Origin: Darksidea phi
Lineage: Eukaryota > Ascomycota > Dothideomycetes > Pleosporales > Lentitheciaceae
DNA length: 64,000 nucleotides
Reading direction: 5' to 3'
Assembly: GCA_030770425.1 (NCBI GenBank)
Contig: JASJFT010000075.1
Coordinates: 1-64,000 of the forward strand
Part shown: piece after piece, positions 42,079-52,127 of the stretch
Numbering within the stretch: position 1 is the first letter of the stretch
Layout: the number at the start of each line of letters is the position of its first letter
Translations under genes and position numbers: made by a program
Notes under the pieces: model-generated
What the model saw: only the letters and a program-made list of their open reading frames with translations
What the model was told of the DNA's origin: nothing
Database searches by the model: none

Positions 42079-42623
42079 CTAACCGTTCGACGGTTGGAGG
42101 AGGCGATGAATGATCTGCAGGATCTACTAGATGATGACACATGAAGGTCGTTGGTCTAGGGCTGCGGTATCGGGGTTACTCACCTGATGCAAAATAAGCG
42201 ACTTGTTCGCCATGATGATGAAGTGGGATTATACTTGATGTGTTACGGCAGAACCGGGATACGTAATATCATGAGCGTATGTTCATAGGCAGGCGGGCGA
42301 TTTGTACAACCAAAGCATATTGATATCCTATCGAGCGTTCCTCTTGCGTGACAGCCATCCTACGCATCTACCTCGATACCACATTGTGACAGTTTTTAAT
42401 CCAAGAGCTCGAGGGTAGGTAGCCACGAGAATCCGACTTTACGTCACTTAGCAGATAAGAGACGGGTCTCTCAAGATGGTTTCAGTCCGCAATATGGGTA
42501 TCTATTTTACACTCGTACTACGCTTCATCGATTGAAAGGTTACTATACTATATAAGGTCCGCTCCTATGCATAAAAAGGAGATAAGGGGTGGGCACCGCC
42601 CCCACCCTATCGTCTAGAAGAGA
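42079..42623. other. Convergent intergenic region, no gene seen
   Basis: 3' flanks of the F-box gene and the sphingoid-base-phosphate phosphatase. No RNA gene or repeat is recognised. Confidence 0.5.
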
Positions 42624-44473
42624 TCACAAGGGCCTTACACCCATACCCAAGCCGACAAGTTCAAAAAAAACAGGATTCCCTTCAACAGCCAGCCACGCAA
42701 TACCGCTATAAACGATGAGCTTAGTGATAACCTCGACATCATAGCGCACACGGGGTTTAGTCAGGCGCATGAAGATTTCGCGCTTTTCGCTTTCGGCTTC
42801 TTCGAGGGAAAAGAGGACTTCGCCTGCGAAGTCTGTGTCGGTTTCAGGAGGCGGGGTCGGACTGGTGGTGGAAGGGGGGAGTGGTTCAGGACGGCCGCGG
42901 CCCATCATTTGCTCGTAGGACTGGACGCGGGACGCCATGGGTGTGGGGAGGAGGCCTACGCCGAGTGGAGTCTGTTCTTTTGCGCGTGAAGGGCGGTCTT
43001 GAGTGTTGGAAGTGGTGTCACTTGAGTGGGTCCATACGGAGTCTTCAGGTAGGGGGCCGTCAATGGAGTTGATACTTTCACGCCTGCGTCTGTTGCGGTA
43101 TGCAAGGGTTTCGTAGGCGTCGGCGGCGGATTGAGGACCGACTGATACGGATCGCTTGCGTGGGTGAGCGAGGTTCTTGAGCATGTGAGGTAGCTCAGAA
43201 GCGGGAGGAATGACGTTGTCATCGTCCCGCAGATGTGGAATACTGGTGTATTTGCTAAAGCATAATCAGTCTCCATTCCCCGAGAGTGTGTAAAGTGACG
43301 TACGAAGCGCTGAGAAAGAAAGCTCGCGGTAAATTGAGACTAGCCTGCTCTAAGAGTCGGAACAAAGGAGGTAATGTCTTGAATAAGGCTGGTTTCATGA
43401 TTTCACGCCATATGAAAATGACCACAACACCGAGGGCGATTCTAGCAGCCGCTCTCCCGATGCCGAGGGTCTCGAGGCTGAAAGGGGCTGCCGAAGGCAT
43501 GGGATCGTGCAAAGCGAACCCTGAACGATCGTAGTGCCAGGCACCAATGTTGATGCCGATGACAACTCCAGAAAACGACACGCTATCGTCGAAACAGGGG
43601 CAGTCGTCGGCTGGTTCGGGGTGTATCCGGACCAGCACCAGGATGACCAAGGTTACAATAAGAGGAGGGACATAGCCGCTGCTGAAGATCCAATTGTCCA
43701 AAGTATCACCCCACATCAACTGGGCTACTGCTATGGCTGCGCCGAGTATGCTTCCGCAGAACACGTCTAGGAAGCCATGCATGCCGCAGTAAAGCCTCCC
43801 GAAGATAATGGATACAGTGTAGAAGTAAAAGAGGGCTTGGAGGACGGTGAAATGGGTCGGCTGGAGGTCTTCACGCGCGCCTTGGAGCTTGTAAATGGCG
43901 TAGAAAGCCACCGACACGGCGTTTGTGGAATGGGACGACGGAAACCCGTATTCCAGGGCAGCCGAGCCAGACATGGTGATGCGGGCCAGGGGTGGGGAAA
44001 GCGGGCGTGGCAGGCACAGCATGTCTTTCAGGAAGCCGCTCCAGTAGACGCCTGCGGCCAGCATATGCACCATGCTACACATGTCAACTGCCTGTCAACC
44101 AACATTCCGTCTGGAGACATACGCTCGGGCGACATCCGTGTATCCGCACCAGAACAGGATGGGCAAAAAGACCATGAAGAAGGTATGGGTGCCCAGGTTG
44201 GCGGTAAAGGCAAAGTACGAGTCGAGGGTCGGCGTGCGCAGCTTCTCCTGCATATAAGCAAGATAGGGTGTCTCCCAGCGCACAATGGGGATCAGGGAGG
44301 TTCGGAGCGCGTTGCGCCATGCTGGCAGCCGGCGGGCGTCTGTTCAGTCGCGTCTCGAATCAGCGGATGTTAGTGTCGCGACAGCGAATTTTGCACGCAC
44401 AGTGGTCCTGGTCTTTGTTGCCCGCATCGAGGCGCGGCTCCTTGTGCGCGGGCGGTGGCGCCATCACAGACAT
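42624..44473 (-). CDS. LCB3: Dihydrosphingosine-1-phosphate phosphatase (Lcb3-type, PAP2 family)
   Basis: Four exons, complement(42624..43254, 43304..44074, 44123..44339, 44401..44473), 563 aa. Splice signals are GTGCGT...ACAG, GTATGT...GTAG and GTACGT...TTAG. The exon 1-2 junction reads DHY-ARRLPAW. The PAP2 phosphatase motifs are present: KDMLCLPRPLSPP, FPSSHSTN and FGRLYCGMHGFLD, set among several membrane spans. The enzyme removes phosphate from long-chain base phosphates in the ER and balances sphingolipid signalling and ceramide synthesis. The C-terminal part after the spans is a ~190-residue cytosolic tail with a Ser/Arg-rich region, ending in a last hydrophobic segment. The start is the first of two nearby Mets (MSVMAPPP); an upstream in-frame ATG at 44545 exists. 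It shares a promoter region with Rho4. Confidence 0.9.
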
Positions 44474-44924
44474 GTTCGCGGAGTCAGGGTGGGCGTCGGC
44501 GGTCGAGGGGGGGTGGGCGTCATGTGGAGGACACATGGCAGCCACTTGGAGAGACAGGCAGGGTACGGGTACGGGTACGGGTACGGGGCGTAATGGCCGC
44601 TGTCATGGCCAGACACGGACGAGGGAGGACTGCTGCGGCGATGCTGAAGCGTGAATGTGGGATCGTCGTCCCGTCCCTGCACGCTAAGAGGTCCGGCCGG
44701 CCCAAGGCGAGCCTTAGCGCCCAAGACTGCCGCCCAGCCGCGGCGGTTGCCCGGTTAGCGACAAAACATCAACACGACCCAACGCCAGCCAGCCCAGTCG
44801 CTCGCTCGCTCGCTCACCACCACCACCGATAATCCACCACCCACGCTGCTGCCCACCCCAGTGTACAATTGTATATTGATACCAATCTCCTCTGGTCCGG
44901 AAGCCCTCACGCACATTGCCCGCC
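44474..44924. promoter_or_regulatory. Bidirectional promoter, LCB3 / RHO4
   Basis: 451 bp between divergent start codons. It contains four head-to-tail TACGGG units (see repeat at 44561) and, near RHO4, a GCTC tetranucleotide run followed by CAC triplets (44798-44827). No named factor site is claimed. Confidence 0.5.
44561..44588 (+). repeat. (TACGGG)4 hexanucleotide repeat
   Basis: Four perfect TACGGG units preceded by GGG and followed by GG. This differs from the TTAGGG telomere repeat at two positions and sits in the 5' leader region between LCB3 and RHO4. Confidence 0.9.
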
Positions 44925-45844
44925 ATGTCTGCACAGTCGGCGCCCGCGCAGAACTACGACTACCTGCGCCGGAAACAGAGCACCAAGGCAGCCTCTTCCA
45001 TCACACCCGTCCGCAAGCCCGTCCGCACCCCCAGCGAGCGGAACAGCAATGGCACCGTGAGCTCGTACGCGACGACGGCGACACGGGACACCAACATCAC
45101 CGAGCCGCCGCAGTACTCGAAGAAGCTGGTCGTCGTCGGCGATGGAGGCTGCGGCAAGACGTGTCTGTTGATCAGCTATAGCTCGGGCAACTTCCCAGAG
45201 GTACGTGTCTCGCCAGATGCATCTTATGCTGTCCCACTAACGACAAGAAGAAATACGTGCCCACCGTGTTCGAGAACTACATCACCCACACGCCGCACCC
45301 GCCGACGGGCAAGATGGTTGAGCTTGCCCTCTGGGACACCGCCGGACAGGAGGAGTACGACCGGTTGCGGCCTCTCTCGTACCCTGAGACGGATATCATC
45401 TTCGTGTGCTTCGCCATCGACTGCCCCAATTCGCTCGAGAACGTCATGGACAAGGTAGGATTCCCCGCCTAACACTGCAGAAGCGTCTACTGACCCCACC
45501 AGTGGTACCCCGAAGTCCTCCACTTCTGCCCCACGACGCCTCTCATGCTCCTCGGTCTTAAGTCAGATCTGCGGAACAAGAAGAACTGTATTGAGCTGCT
45601 CAAGACACAAGGCCTCACCCCCGTCACCCCTGACCAAGGCCGCGCCGTCGCCCGGAAGATGGGCGCCCTGTACATGGAATGCAGCAGCAAAGAGCAGGAC
45701 GGCGTGGAAGAGATCTTCGACCAGGCCGTCACCATGGCCGTCGGCGACGAATACAAGACGCCCGCCGAGACCGGTGCCCCACGGCCGGCCTTTCCCACTG
45801 GCGGTAAGAAGACCAAGAAGCGAGAAAAGTGCACAATCCTCTAG
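44925..45844 (+). CDS. RHO4: Rho-family GTPase Rho4
   Basis: Three exons, join(44925..45200, 45251..45454, 45503..45844), 273 aa. The second exon starts at AAATAC so that [13 protein letters not shown] matches the family; using the AG three bases earlier would add one Lys. A ~60-residue N-terminal extension distinguishes Rho4 from Rho1 and Cdc42. G1 is GDGGCGKT (G72-T79), switch I is [11 protein letters not shown]3 is [18 protein letters not shown], and GLKSDLR serves as the NKxD-like element. The end KKREKCTIL gives a polybasic region and a CAAX box (CTIL) for prenylation. Rho4 acts at septa and in cell-wall integrity, recruiting formins in filamentous fungi. Confidence 0.96.
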
Positions 45845-46553
45845 TGGGCACTCGTTCATGGTTTTTCTTTAGAGTCCGTGGTACTGAACAGCACTGTACT
45901 ATCCCGCTCTTCGTCGCCATTGTCACCTCCTGTAGCCACTTCTTCGCATTCTACCACGCCAGTTTCGAATAAGACGAGAACGGGACGCTCAAGATTCACG
46001 ACGCTGGACGACACGATCGAGATGCTTAATGACCACATCATGGAAGCGCTGACTTTTCTCCGCGACTCTTTCCGCCCGACTTAAGGCGGCTTGTTATGCA
46101 TTGGTAGCTACTACCGCAACCGGAGGGCTTGATCTGGATCGGCCCTATACATACATGAGGCATGGCGTTGGCTGGGAAGGGATCTCCAGCATACAAAAGG
46201 CGATGAATGTTCGCTATAATCGTCTTAGCTTCACATCTTCTTTCCCTTTTCTTTTTCTTTGTGTGTATTCGGTATTCCATAGGGGGTAGGCGTACGACGC
46301 CTGTGCAATATATTTGAAACAAGACGTACCATCCCCCGATATCTGTGCCATGGCCTGTGTGAGGGCTCGTGTAGTCCTTGTATATGCCTTTTACTCGCCC
46401 ATCCGCAATATGCGACCAATCAACTCTTTCATAGCGATTTCGCTGGGTATCATGCTAAAGCCAACTCCTTCTCCAAATGCCCGCCCCCGACCATCCACGC
46501 TTCCCAAATCAATCCAGTCCACCGCACACACACATGCCTCCCACCCAAGATCC
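45845..46553. other. Convergent intergenic region, no gene seen
   Basis: 709 bp between the stops of RHO4 and DAD1. Open frames present have no recognisable content. Pyrimidine-rich sequence around 46230-46260 is simple sequence only. Confidence 0.5.
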
Positions 46554-47064
46554 TCACTTCCCCTCCATCTCGCCAACCCCATCTCCACACCTCTCATCCC
46601 CCCTTTCCTCCTCCTCCTCCTCCTCCTCCGCGGCCCCCTTCTTACCGCGCTCCTCCCCCTCATCCTCCCTCTGCCCCATCACGCCCTCAAAATGACTCCA
46701 CAGACTCTCCACGGGCGCAAATTCATTGCCGACTTGGATGACTTCTTCCAGCGAGCGGTTTAGGCGGTTGACGTTTTGCAGGACGTGCTCTAGACTCTGT
46801 ACTTGCGTGGATTTGTGGATTAGCGCTTGCTTGTTTGCTTGCTTGCTTGTGGAAGGGAGGGAGGCGGGAGGAGAGGAGGGGGAGAGGAGAGAGAGGAAAG
46901 AAGGGAGGAAGGAAAGAAAAAAGGGGAAGAAGTACCTGCGCAATCTCCGCCATCAGCATTTCGCGCTGTTGTTCGTAGTATGTTTTTGCGGGTTCACCAC
47001 CTCCACCAGCGGTGGTGGTATTGTGGGTACCGTTTGCAGTGGAGGCGCGCGCGGTGGATGTCAT
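46554..47064 (-). CDS. DAD1: DASH/DAM complex subunit Dad1
   Basis: Two exons, complement(46554..46796, 46936..47064), 123 aa. The 139-nt intron runs GTACTT...TACAG. The conserved core joins [15 protein letters not shown] (exon 1) to [20 protein letters not shown] and [19 protein letters not shown] (exon 2), the Dad1 signature. Dad1 is part of the ring that couples kinetochores to spindle microtubules. After the core there is an extra acidic tail encoded by a TCC-repeat (GAG run on the minus strand). The N-terminal ~27 residues are Thr/Gly-rich. Yeast Dad1 is 94 aa, so the core is complete and the ends are extended. Confidence 0.92.
46606..46629 (+). repeat. TCC trinucleotide run encoding the Dad1 Glu tail
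   Basis: Eight TCC triplets on the plus strand, read as GAG codons on the minus strand, encode a run of eight Glu near the Dad1 C-terminus. Such runs vary in length by slippage. Confidence 0.85.
46851..46933 (+). repeat. Long purine (GA/GGA) tract inside the Dad1 intron
   Basis: About 80 nt are almost entirely G and A on the plus strand, with one C. On the sense strand of DAD1 this is a pyrimidine tract filling most of the intron. It is unusually far from the acceptor for a normal polypyrimidine tract, and strand asymmetry of this kind can form triplex DNA. Confidence 0.85.
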
Positions 47065-47858
47065 ATTTTTATCTTCACTTGTGTGCAGCGCGCTGGGACG
47101 CGGCGATGTCGGGGTCGAGTGCGGCGTGGGGAGTGTGTTGTCTTGTGCCCGACGCGTTCCGAGGGTGTGTTTGGGATTCGGAATGGAAAGGGGCTTAGTA
47201 AGCGAGAGGGTGTGCACGAGTATGTTGCGTATTAGACTCGGTCGTGGATAGGACGACGGGGTGCAAGTGCACCTTGGCAGCGATATCAATTAATTAAAGG
47301 AAGCTTCCCCATATGGTCACGAGCAAGCAAACGTAGCTGCCAAAACAAAAGTTAAAATTTTTGATCGGATTTCATTTGAGCACTATACTACCACGGTGTT
47401 TTCTTACTGCTCAACCTTTTAAACGCTCTGTCCCTTTACGGGCATCGCTCAATAAAAGAAAATGACACAAGGAAAGCGACCTCATCTCTTCGCCTGGTGA
47501 AAAGAAATAGTTCATAAAATACAGTAACGAGCGGGTGTCCGTTTCACCGATTGCTGATGGGCACCACGAGACGTGTGCGCAGACGAGATATAGGACGAGC
47601 GGTAGATATGTATACAGGGTGTGGTTGAAACCCGTGGAATTATGTTACGTAGAGAGGTATAGAGAAAAAAGCTGCCGCCCTGATTCTGCTCGTTATCAAC
47701 GCCCGATACGCCGGCCATGCATTTGATTGGGAATGGTTACGGAAGAAAATGTACAGGCGGCTAAGGAAAATGGAGGCCGAGGATAGAACATTAAAGTCGA
47801 CTACAGGAGGGAGGCGAAGAAGATATGGTCAGAGGAGTAACCCTTGCCATCGGCTTGA
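47065..47858. other. Intergenic between DAD1 and PMC1, no gene seen
   Basis: 794 bp: the DAD1 promoter and the PMC1 terminator region. A weak AT-rich stretch lies near 47285-47370. No further feature. Confidence 0.5.
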
Positions 47859-50800
47859 TCACTTCAATTTCTCTGGCTTGGGCTCACCAGCGAACGGGCC
47901 GACTGAGAAGTTTGGCGTCGTTTCTGGATTCTGGCTAGGAGGGCCGCGGTACTGGCTTGGATCTGGGGCGAGGATGGGGTCTGTCGATTTGCTGTCCGGG
48001 TGAACTTCGATGCCTTCTGCTGCTTCAAGATCCGCCCTGCTCCTGTCGCGGGAGAACTTCAACGAATCATTGTCACCGCCAGGCCTATCGATAGGAGACC
48101 ATCCAGCCACACTGCCAGCGACGATACCTGCCATGACGGTAGCAGGGCCAAGCGCAGAGTTGGACCGCGACCTTCCGCGGCGGCGCCTAGAGTCTGGGGT
48201 GGGTGGGCATGGAGAACCCTCAGCGTCATTGCTATTGGGACCATTGTTGGGGGTTGCCGGTAATGAGTGACTAGATCGTGACCGGGAGAAGATTTCGCGA
48301 GGATTCTGAGCCTTAAATTTGAGGTGACTGAGACGACCTCCACGAACCTTTTTGATGAAGGCGAGCTCATCGCGGATCTCAAGCAAGCCCTGGTTCCACT
48401 GGTACTCGTCGGACACGACCACCTCAGGTGTACGCTTCCTCTTCATGAAGTTGGGAATGCATCGCCTAACAAGCTCATCGGGTATGAGTCGGATTATGAC
48501 ACCAACCACCAGAGACAGGGCGCCCAGAACAACCGAGTATCCCCATTGTGCGCCGTTGATTCTGGTGACGGAGAAGGCATGGCCACCGACAAAGACGATC
48601 AACGTCTGCCCGCCAATCATAATAGCCAAAATGATGCAGAAGAAGTAGTTGTGCGTGATGCCCTCAAAGACGTTGAAGCGGTTGTCCAAACGACGATTGT
48701 TGAGCGCATTGAAGATCTGCATCCAAACAAAAGTGTTGAAAACCAATGTAGGCATCCTGTCTCGCTCCTCTTGTGTGTCATAGGAAAGAATTTTTTCACC
48801 CGCAAAGTACAAGATCAAAGTCACCGTGAGCTGATAAATGGATTGCCCAATGATCATTTTCCACATCCTCAGCGTAATGAGAGGTGCCGATTTCGGATCT
48901 GGCTTTCGGTCGAGGAGAGTGCGAGTTGGAGGATCCGTGGCCAGCGCCAGGGCAGCGAACGTATCCATGATAAGATTGACCCACAAAAGTTGAACAGCGG
49001 TGAGAACCGAGGACTGGTCGTGGCTTGAAACGGCCGAGATGAATGTCAGTAGGACAGCGGTGGTGTTGACGGTAATTTGGAACTGCAAAAACTTCTTGAC
49101 GGCGTCGTTGACAGCGCGACCCCAGAGAAGGGCCTTGACGATCGATGCAAAATTGTCGTCCATGAGAATGATGGCAGAGGCCTCTTTGGCAACCTCAGTT
49201 CCAGCGATACCCATAGAGAAGCCAACATCGGCGGTCTTGAGCGCAGGTGCATCATTGGTACCGTCGCCAGTAACAGCAACCGTCTCGCCCAATTCCTTCA
49301 GTCGCTTAACGAGTTTACGTTTGTCTTCGGGGCTAGACCGCGCAAGAACACAGAGTTTTGGGATTGCGGCATCCATATCGCGCTTCGAGAGCTTCCTGAA
49401 GGCCGGTCCCTCCATGACAAGTCCGCCAGGTACAAGGATACCGCAGTCCTCGGCAATCGCTTTGGCAGTCAAAACGTTATCACCAGTGACCATGCGCACG
49501 TACACTCCAGCACCCTGACAGTCTTTGACGGCTTCGCGTACACCATCACGAAGCGGATCCTGAATACCAACGATGGCTAGGAAGGTCATCTTGGTGAAGA
49601 TATCTTGGAAAACAGCTTGACTCGGGTCATCTTCGTTCTTGCGTGATTCCTTTGGAGGCCAGCTCTCAAAATCGCGGTAGACCAGGCCGATCGTCCGTAG
49701 TGAGCGAGAGGCGTAGGTGGTGATGACCTGCTCGAGTGTCTCCTGGTTGTCTTCCGAAAGCGAGATTGCGGTGAGTTCCTTTGTAGCGTCGGACACAATC
49801 CTGTCACATTTGCCAAGAAGAATCTCGGATGCACCCTTCACATACAACCGATACCGACCATCGTTCAACTTCGCCGCGACGGCGGAGCACTTGATGGCCG
49901 AGTCGAAAGGGACGACCTGGACGATGTTGGCGTTTGCTCGCTCAGTTGAGACAGACCCCATGCCAAGGTGATCGCGCGCAAATCCTAGGAGAGCTGTTTC
50001 GGTCTTGGAGCCAATAAACGGATCCGGTCCACCTTCGGGCCCCTCAAAGGCTGTCGTGTTTTGAACGATAGATTGTTGCAAAACCTCTTTGACCTCCCTG
50101 CTGAGCGTGGAAACGAATTCGGACGGAGAAACGTCATCGGAGTTTTCCACGGGCGAATCAAGCGCGTGCTTGCCTTTGGTCCCATCGTCCAACGGAGGGT
50201 GAACAGCGGCGGCCTTGAGCTTCTTGTCACCGAAACGAAGCGCCGTCCCAAGAGTGCCGGAAACAACACTCATTTTGTTCTGGGTCAGCGTGCCTGTCTT
50301 GTCGGAGCAAATAGTAGTAGCGTTTCCCATGGTCTCGCACGATCGCAGCAATCGTACCAGGTTATTGTCCTTGAGCATGCGAGTTGTGGCGAAGGCCAAA
50401 GCCAGCGTCACAGCGAGGGGCAACCCCTCAGGGACGGCTACAACAACAACAGTGATGGCAACGATGAGAATGTTGAGGAAGTTCTGAGCCTTCTGAGCTG
50501 GAAGATCCGTGCTCTTGCGTAGACCAACCAGGAATTCGATGAAGAGAACAACGAACAACAAGAGAGCGGAAGCCCCACCAAGCTTCGCGATGTAGGTCGC
50601 CATTACGTTCAGCTTCGCTTGCAGGGGTGTAACTTCGCTCTCGTCTCGGAGGGACATCATCGTTTTGCCATAACTTGAGTGGACACCGGTAGCAGTGACC
50701 ATGAAAGTGCCGACACCTTCTGATACCTTCGCTCCTGAAAGAATGAAAGGGTCCATCTTTTTGAGTGATTCGTGGTTCTCGATAGCGCGAAAGACGTCGC

Positions 50801-52127
50801 TGCCAGGGGTTTTCTTGAGCAAATCGGATTCGCCGGTAGCTGAGGACTCGTCACACTTGAGGCCATGGCCTTGGATCAGGATGCCGTCCACAGGCACCAT
50901 GTCACCAGGTTCCAGCTGTAGCACGTCTCCCGCGAGCACATCATAAACCGAAATTTCGCGCGTCTTGCCGGACCGAATGACCTTGACATAGCGATCCTCC
51001 TTTTTACGATTGAGTTTGACGAATTGACGCTCTTTCTGCCAGTCGTTGGCTGCGCCAACTACAACGACAATGAAGATAGCAATCATAATAGCCACACCCT
51101 CGACCCACTCCACTGCTGGCACACCGGGCTCGTGCTTGACACCAAAAGTCTGGTAAAGACCGAGCGCGAGGGATATGACTGCAGCGATGGTGAGAAGAAT
51201 GAGCACCTTATCGTTGTATGCTATCCAAGCTAGCTGGAGGATGCTCTTGGGTTTTCGAACGGGTAAACGGTTGTCGCTGAAGACGCGCTTTCTATCCGCA
51301 AAAGCTTCTTTGCCAGGCTCTTGTTTAGTTGTTTCGCTACGTTGAATGGCCTGAGCGGGCGATGAATTCAGCGGAGCCTCATTGGATCGCGACGTGGTTG
51401 CCTCCTCGAAGGTTATGGTGCGGGGACAGTATTGCTCGTCTACACTTAGACCCGCTTTTCTATCACTCATCAAACCCTTCTCGATTCCGTCCAAGCCTCC
51501 GAGGGCATAAAAAGCTGCCAGACTCTTGGGGTTGTATAGTTTACCGAGTTGACCGGGGGAGAAAGCAAAGGGGTTATTTTGTACTTCGAACTCTGATTCC
51601 GTTCCAGGATCAGGTCGGAGTGCGTCTTTATCGTTTATTAGCCCATGGGCATTTTGTTCCCCTCCCGCCTCGCCCGGCGACGAGGGGATATAAGTGCCAC
51701 TAGACGTGGATTCGCCATTCTCGGTGCCCGAATCCATCGAGTTCCCTCTTGACCTCGACCCCGGAACCGAGAGGAAGTTGTGCGAGTTGGCCCAGTTGGA
51801 TTGCGGCGAGGAGACATTGTGGGGTGAGGTTGGCCGACTGTCACGGCTCTCGAACGAGCTCGCCGCGCGCAGCTCTGTCTGCGGCTGCTTCGGTGTGATT
51901 GGAGAGGCATCTCCCGTCTCGTCGTGTTGTTGATGTTGTTGTTGTTGTTGTTGTTGTGATGATGACGACGGATTGTCCTGGAGATTGCCCAGCGGTACAG
52001 ACTCTCCCATGTTCGGGTCGTTGGGGTTGACCGCAGACGTGTCGATGGTGATGGTAGGGGCGCGTTGACGGCGAGTGGGACCAGGAGAAGGCGTTTCGCG
52101 CGCCTCCGCACCTATATTATCCGCCAT
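47859..52127 (-). CDS. PMC1: P-type calcium ATPase, Pmc1-like (PMCA class)
   Basis: Single exon, 1422 aa starting MADNIGAEAR. The phosphorylation motif CSDKTGTLTQNKM is at ~D609. VAVPEGLPLAVTLALAFAT (M4 calcium site) lies just before it, and the hinge VTGDGTNDAPALK at ~955. The usual ten membrane spans can be placed. It belongs to the P2B class, which pumps calcium into the vacuole or out of the cell in exchange for protons. The first ~300 residues are an unusually long disordered cytosolic extension with a polyglutamine run (~58-64), Ser-rich stretches and a basic segment before M1, where calmodulin-type autoinhibition normally resides. The C-terminal tail is ~200 residues, basic and Ser-rich. 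No introns interrupt it. Confidence 0.97.
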   Translation of the reverse strand: MADNIGAEARETPSPGPTRRQRAPTITIDTSAVNPNDPNMGESVPLGNLQDNPSSSSQQQQQQQHQQHDETGDASPITPKQPQTELRAASSFESRDSRPTSPHNVSSPQSNWANSHNFLSVPGSRSRGNSMDSGTENGESTSSGTYIPSSPGEAGGEQNAHGLINDKDALRPDPGTESEFEVQNNPFAFSPGQLGKLYNPKSLAAFYALGGLDGIEKGLMSDRKAGLSVDEQYCPRTITFEEATTSRSNEAPLNSSPAQAIQRSETTKQEPGKEAFADRKRVFSDNRLPVRKPKSILQLAWIAYNDKVLILLTIAAVISLALGLYQTFGVKHEPGVPAVEWVEGVAIMIAIFIVVVVGAANDWQKERQFVKLNRKKEDRYVKVIRSGKTREISVYDVLAGDVLQLEPGDMVPVDGILIQGHGLKCDESSATGESDLLKKTPGSDVFRAIENHESLKKMDPFILSGAKVSEGVGTFMVTATGVHSSYGKTMMSLRDESEVTPLQAKLNVMATYIAKLGGASALLLFVVLFIEFLVGLRKSTDLPAQKAQNFLNILIVAITVVVVAVPEGLPLAVTLALAFATTRMLKDNNLVRLLRSCETMGNATTICSDKTGTLTQNKMSVVSGTLGTALRFGDKKLKAAAVHPPLDDGTKGKHALDSPVENSDDVSPSEFVSTLSREVKEVLQQSIVQNTTAFEGPEGGPDPFIGSKTETALLGFARDHLGMGSVSTERANANIVQVVPFDSAIKCSAVAAKLNDGRYRLYVKGASEILLGKCDRIVSDATKELTAISLSEDNQETLEQVITTYASRSLRTIGLVYRDFESWPPKESRKNEDDPSQAVFQDIFTKMTFLAIVGIQDPLRDGVREAVKDCQGAGVYVRMVTGDNVLTAKAIAEDCGILVPGGLVMEGPAFRKLSKRDMDAAIPKLCVLARSSPEDKRKLVKRLKELGETVAVTGDGTNDAPALKTADVGFSMGIAGTEVAKEASAIILMDDNFASIVKALLWGRAVNDAVKKFLQFQITVNTTAVLLTFISAVSSHDQSSVLTAVQLLWVNLIMDTFAALALATDPPTRTLLDRKPDPKSAPLITLRMWKMIIGQSIYQLTVTLILYFAGEKILSYDTQEERDRMPTLVFNTFVWMQIFNALNNRRLDNRFNVFEGITHNYFFCIILAIMIGGQTLIVFVGGHAFSVTRINGAQWGYSVVLGALSLVVGVIIRLIPDELVRRCIPNFMKRKRTPEVVVSDEYQWNQGLLEIRDELAFIKKVRGGRLSHLKFKAQNPREIFSRSRSSHSLPATPNNGPNSNDAEGSPCPPTPDSRRRRGRSRSNSALGPATVMAGIVAGSVAGWSPIDRPGGDNDSLKFSRDRSRADLEAAEGIEVHPDSKSTDPILAPDPSQYRGPPSQNPETTPNFSVGPFAGEPKPEKLK
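51934..51957 (+). repeat. TTG triplet run encoding the Pmc1 polyglutamine
   Basis: A TTG-rich triplet run on the plus strand (CAA on the coding strand) encodes seven Gln, then H-Q-Q-H, near residue 60 of the calcium ATPase. Confidence 0.8.
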
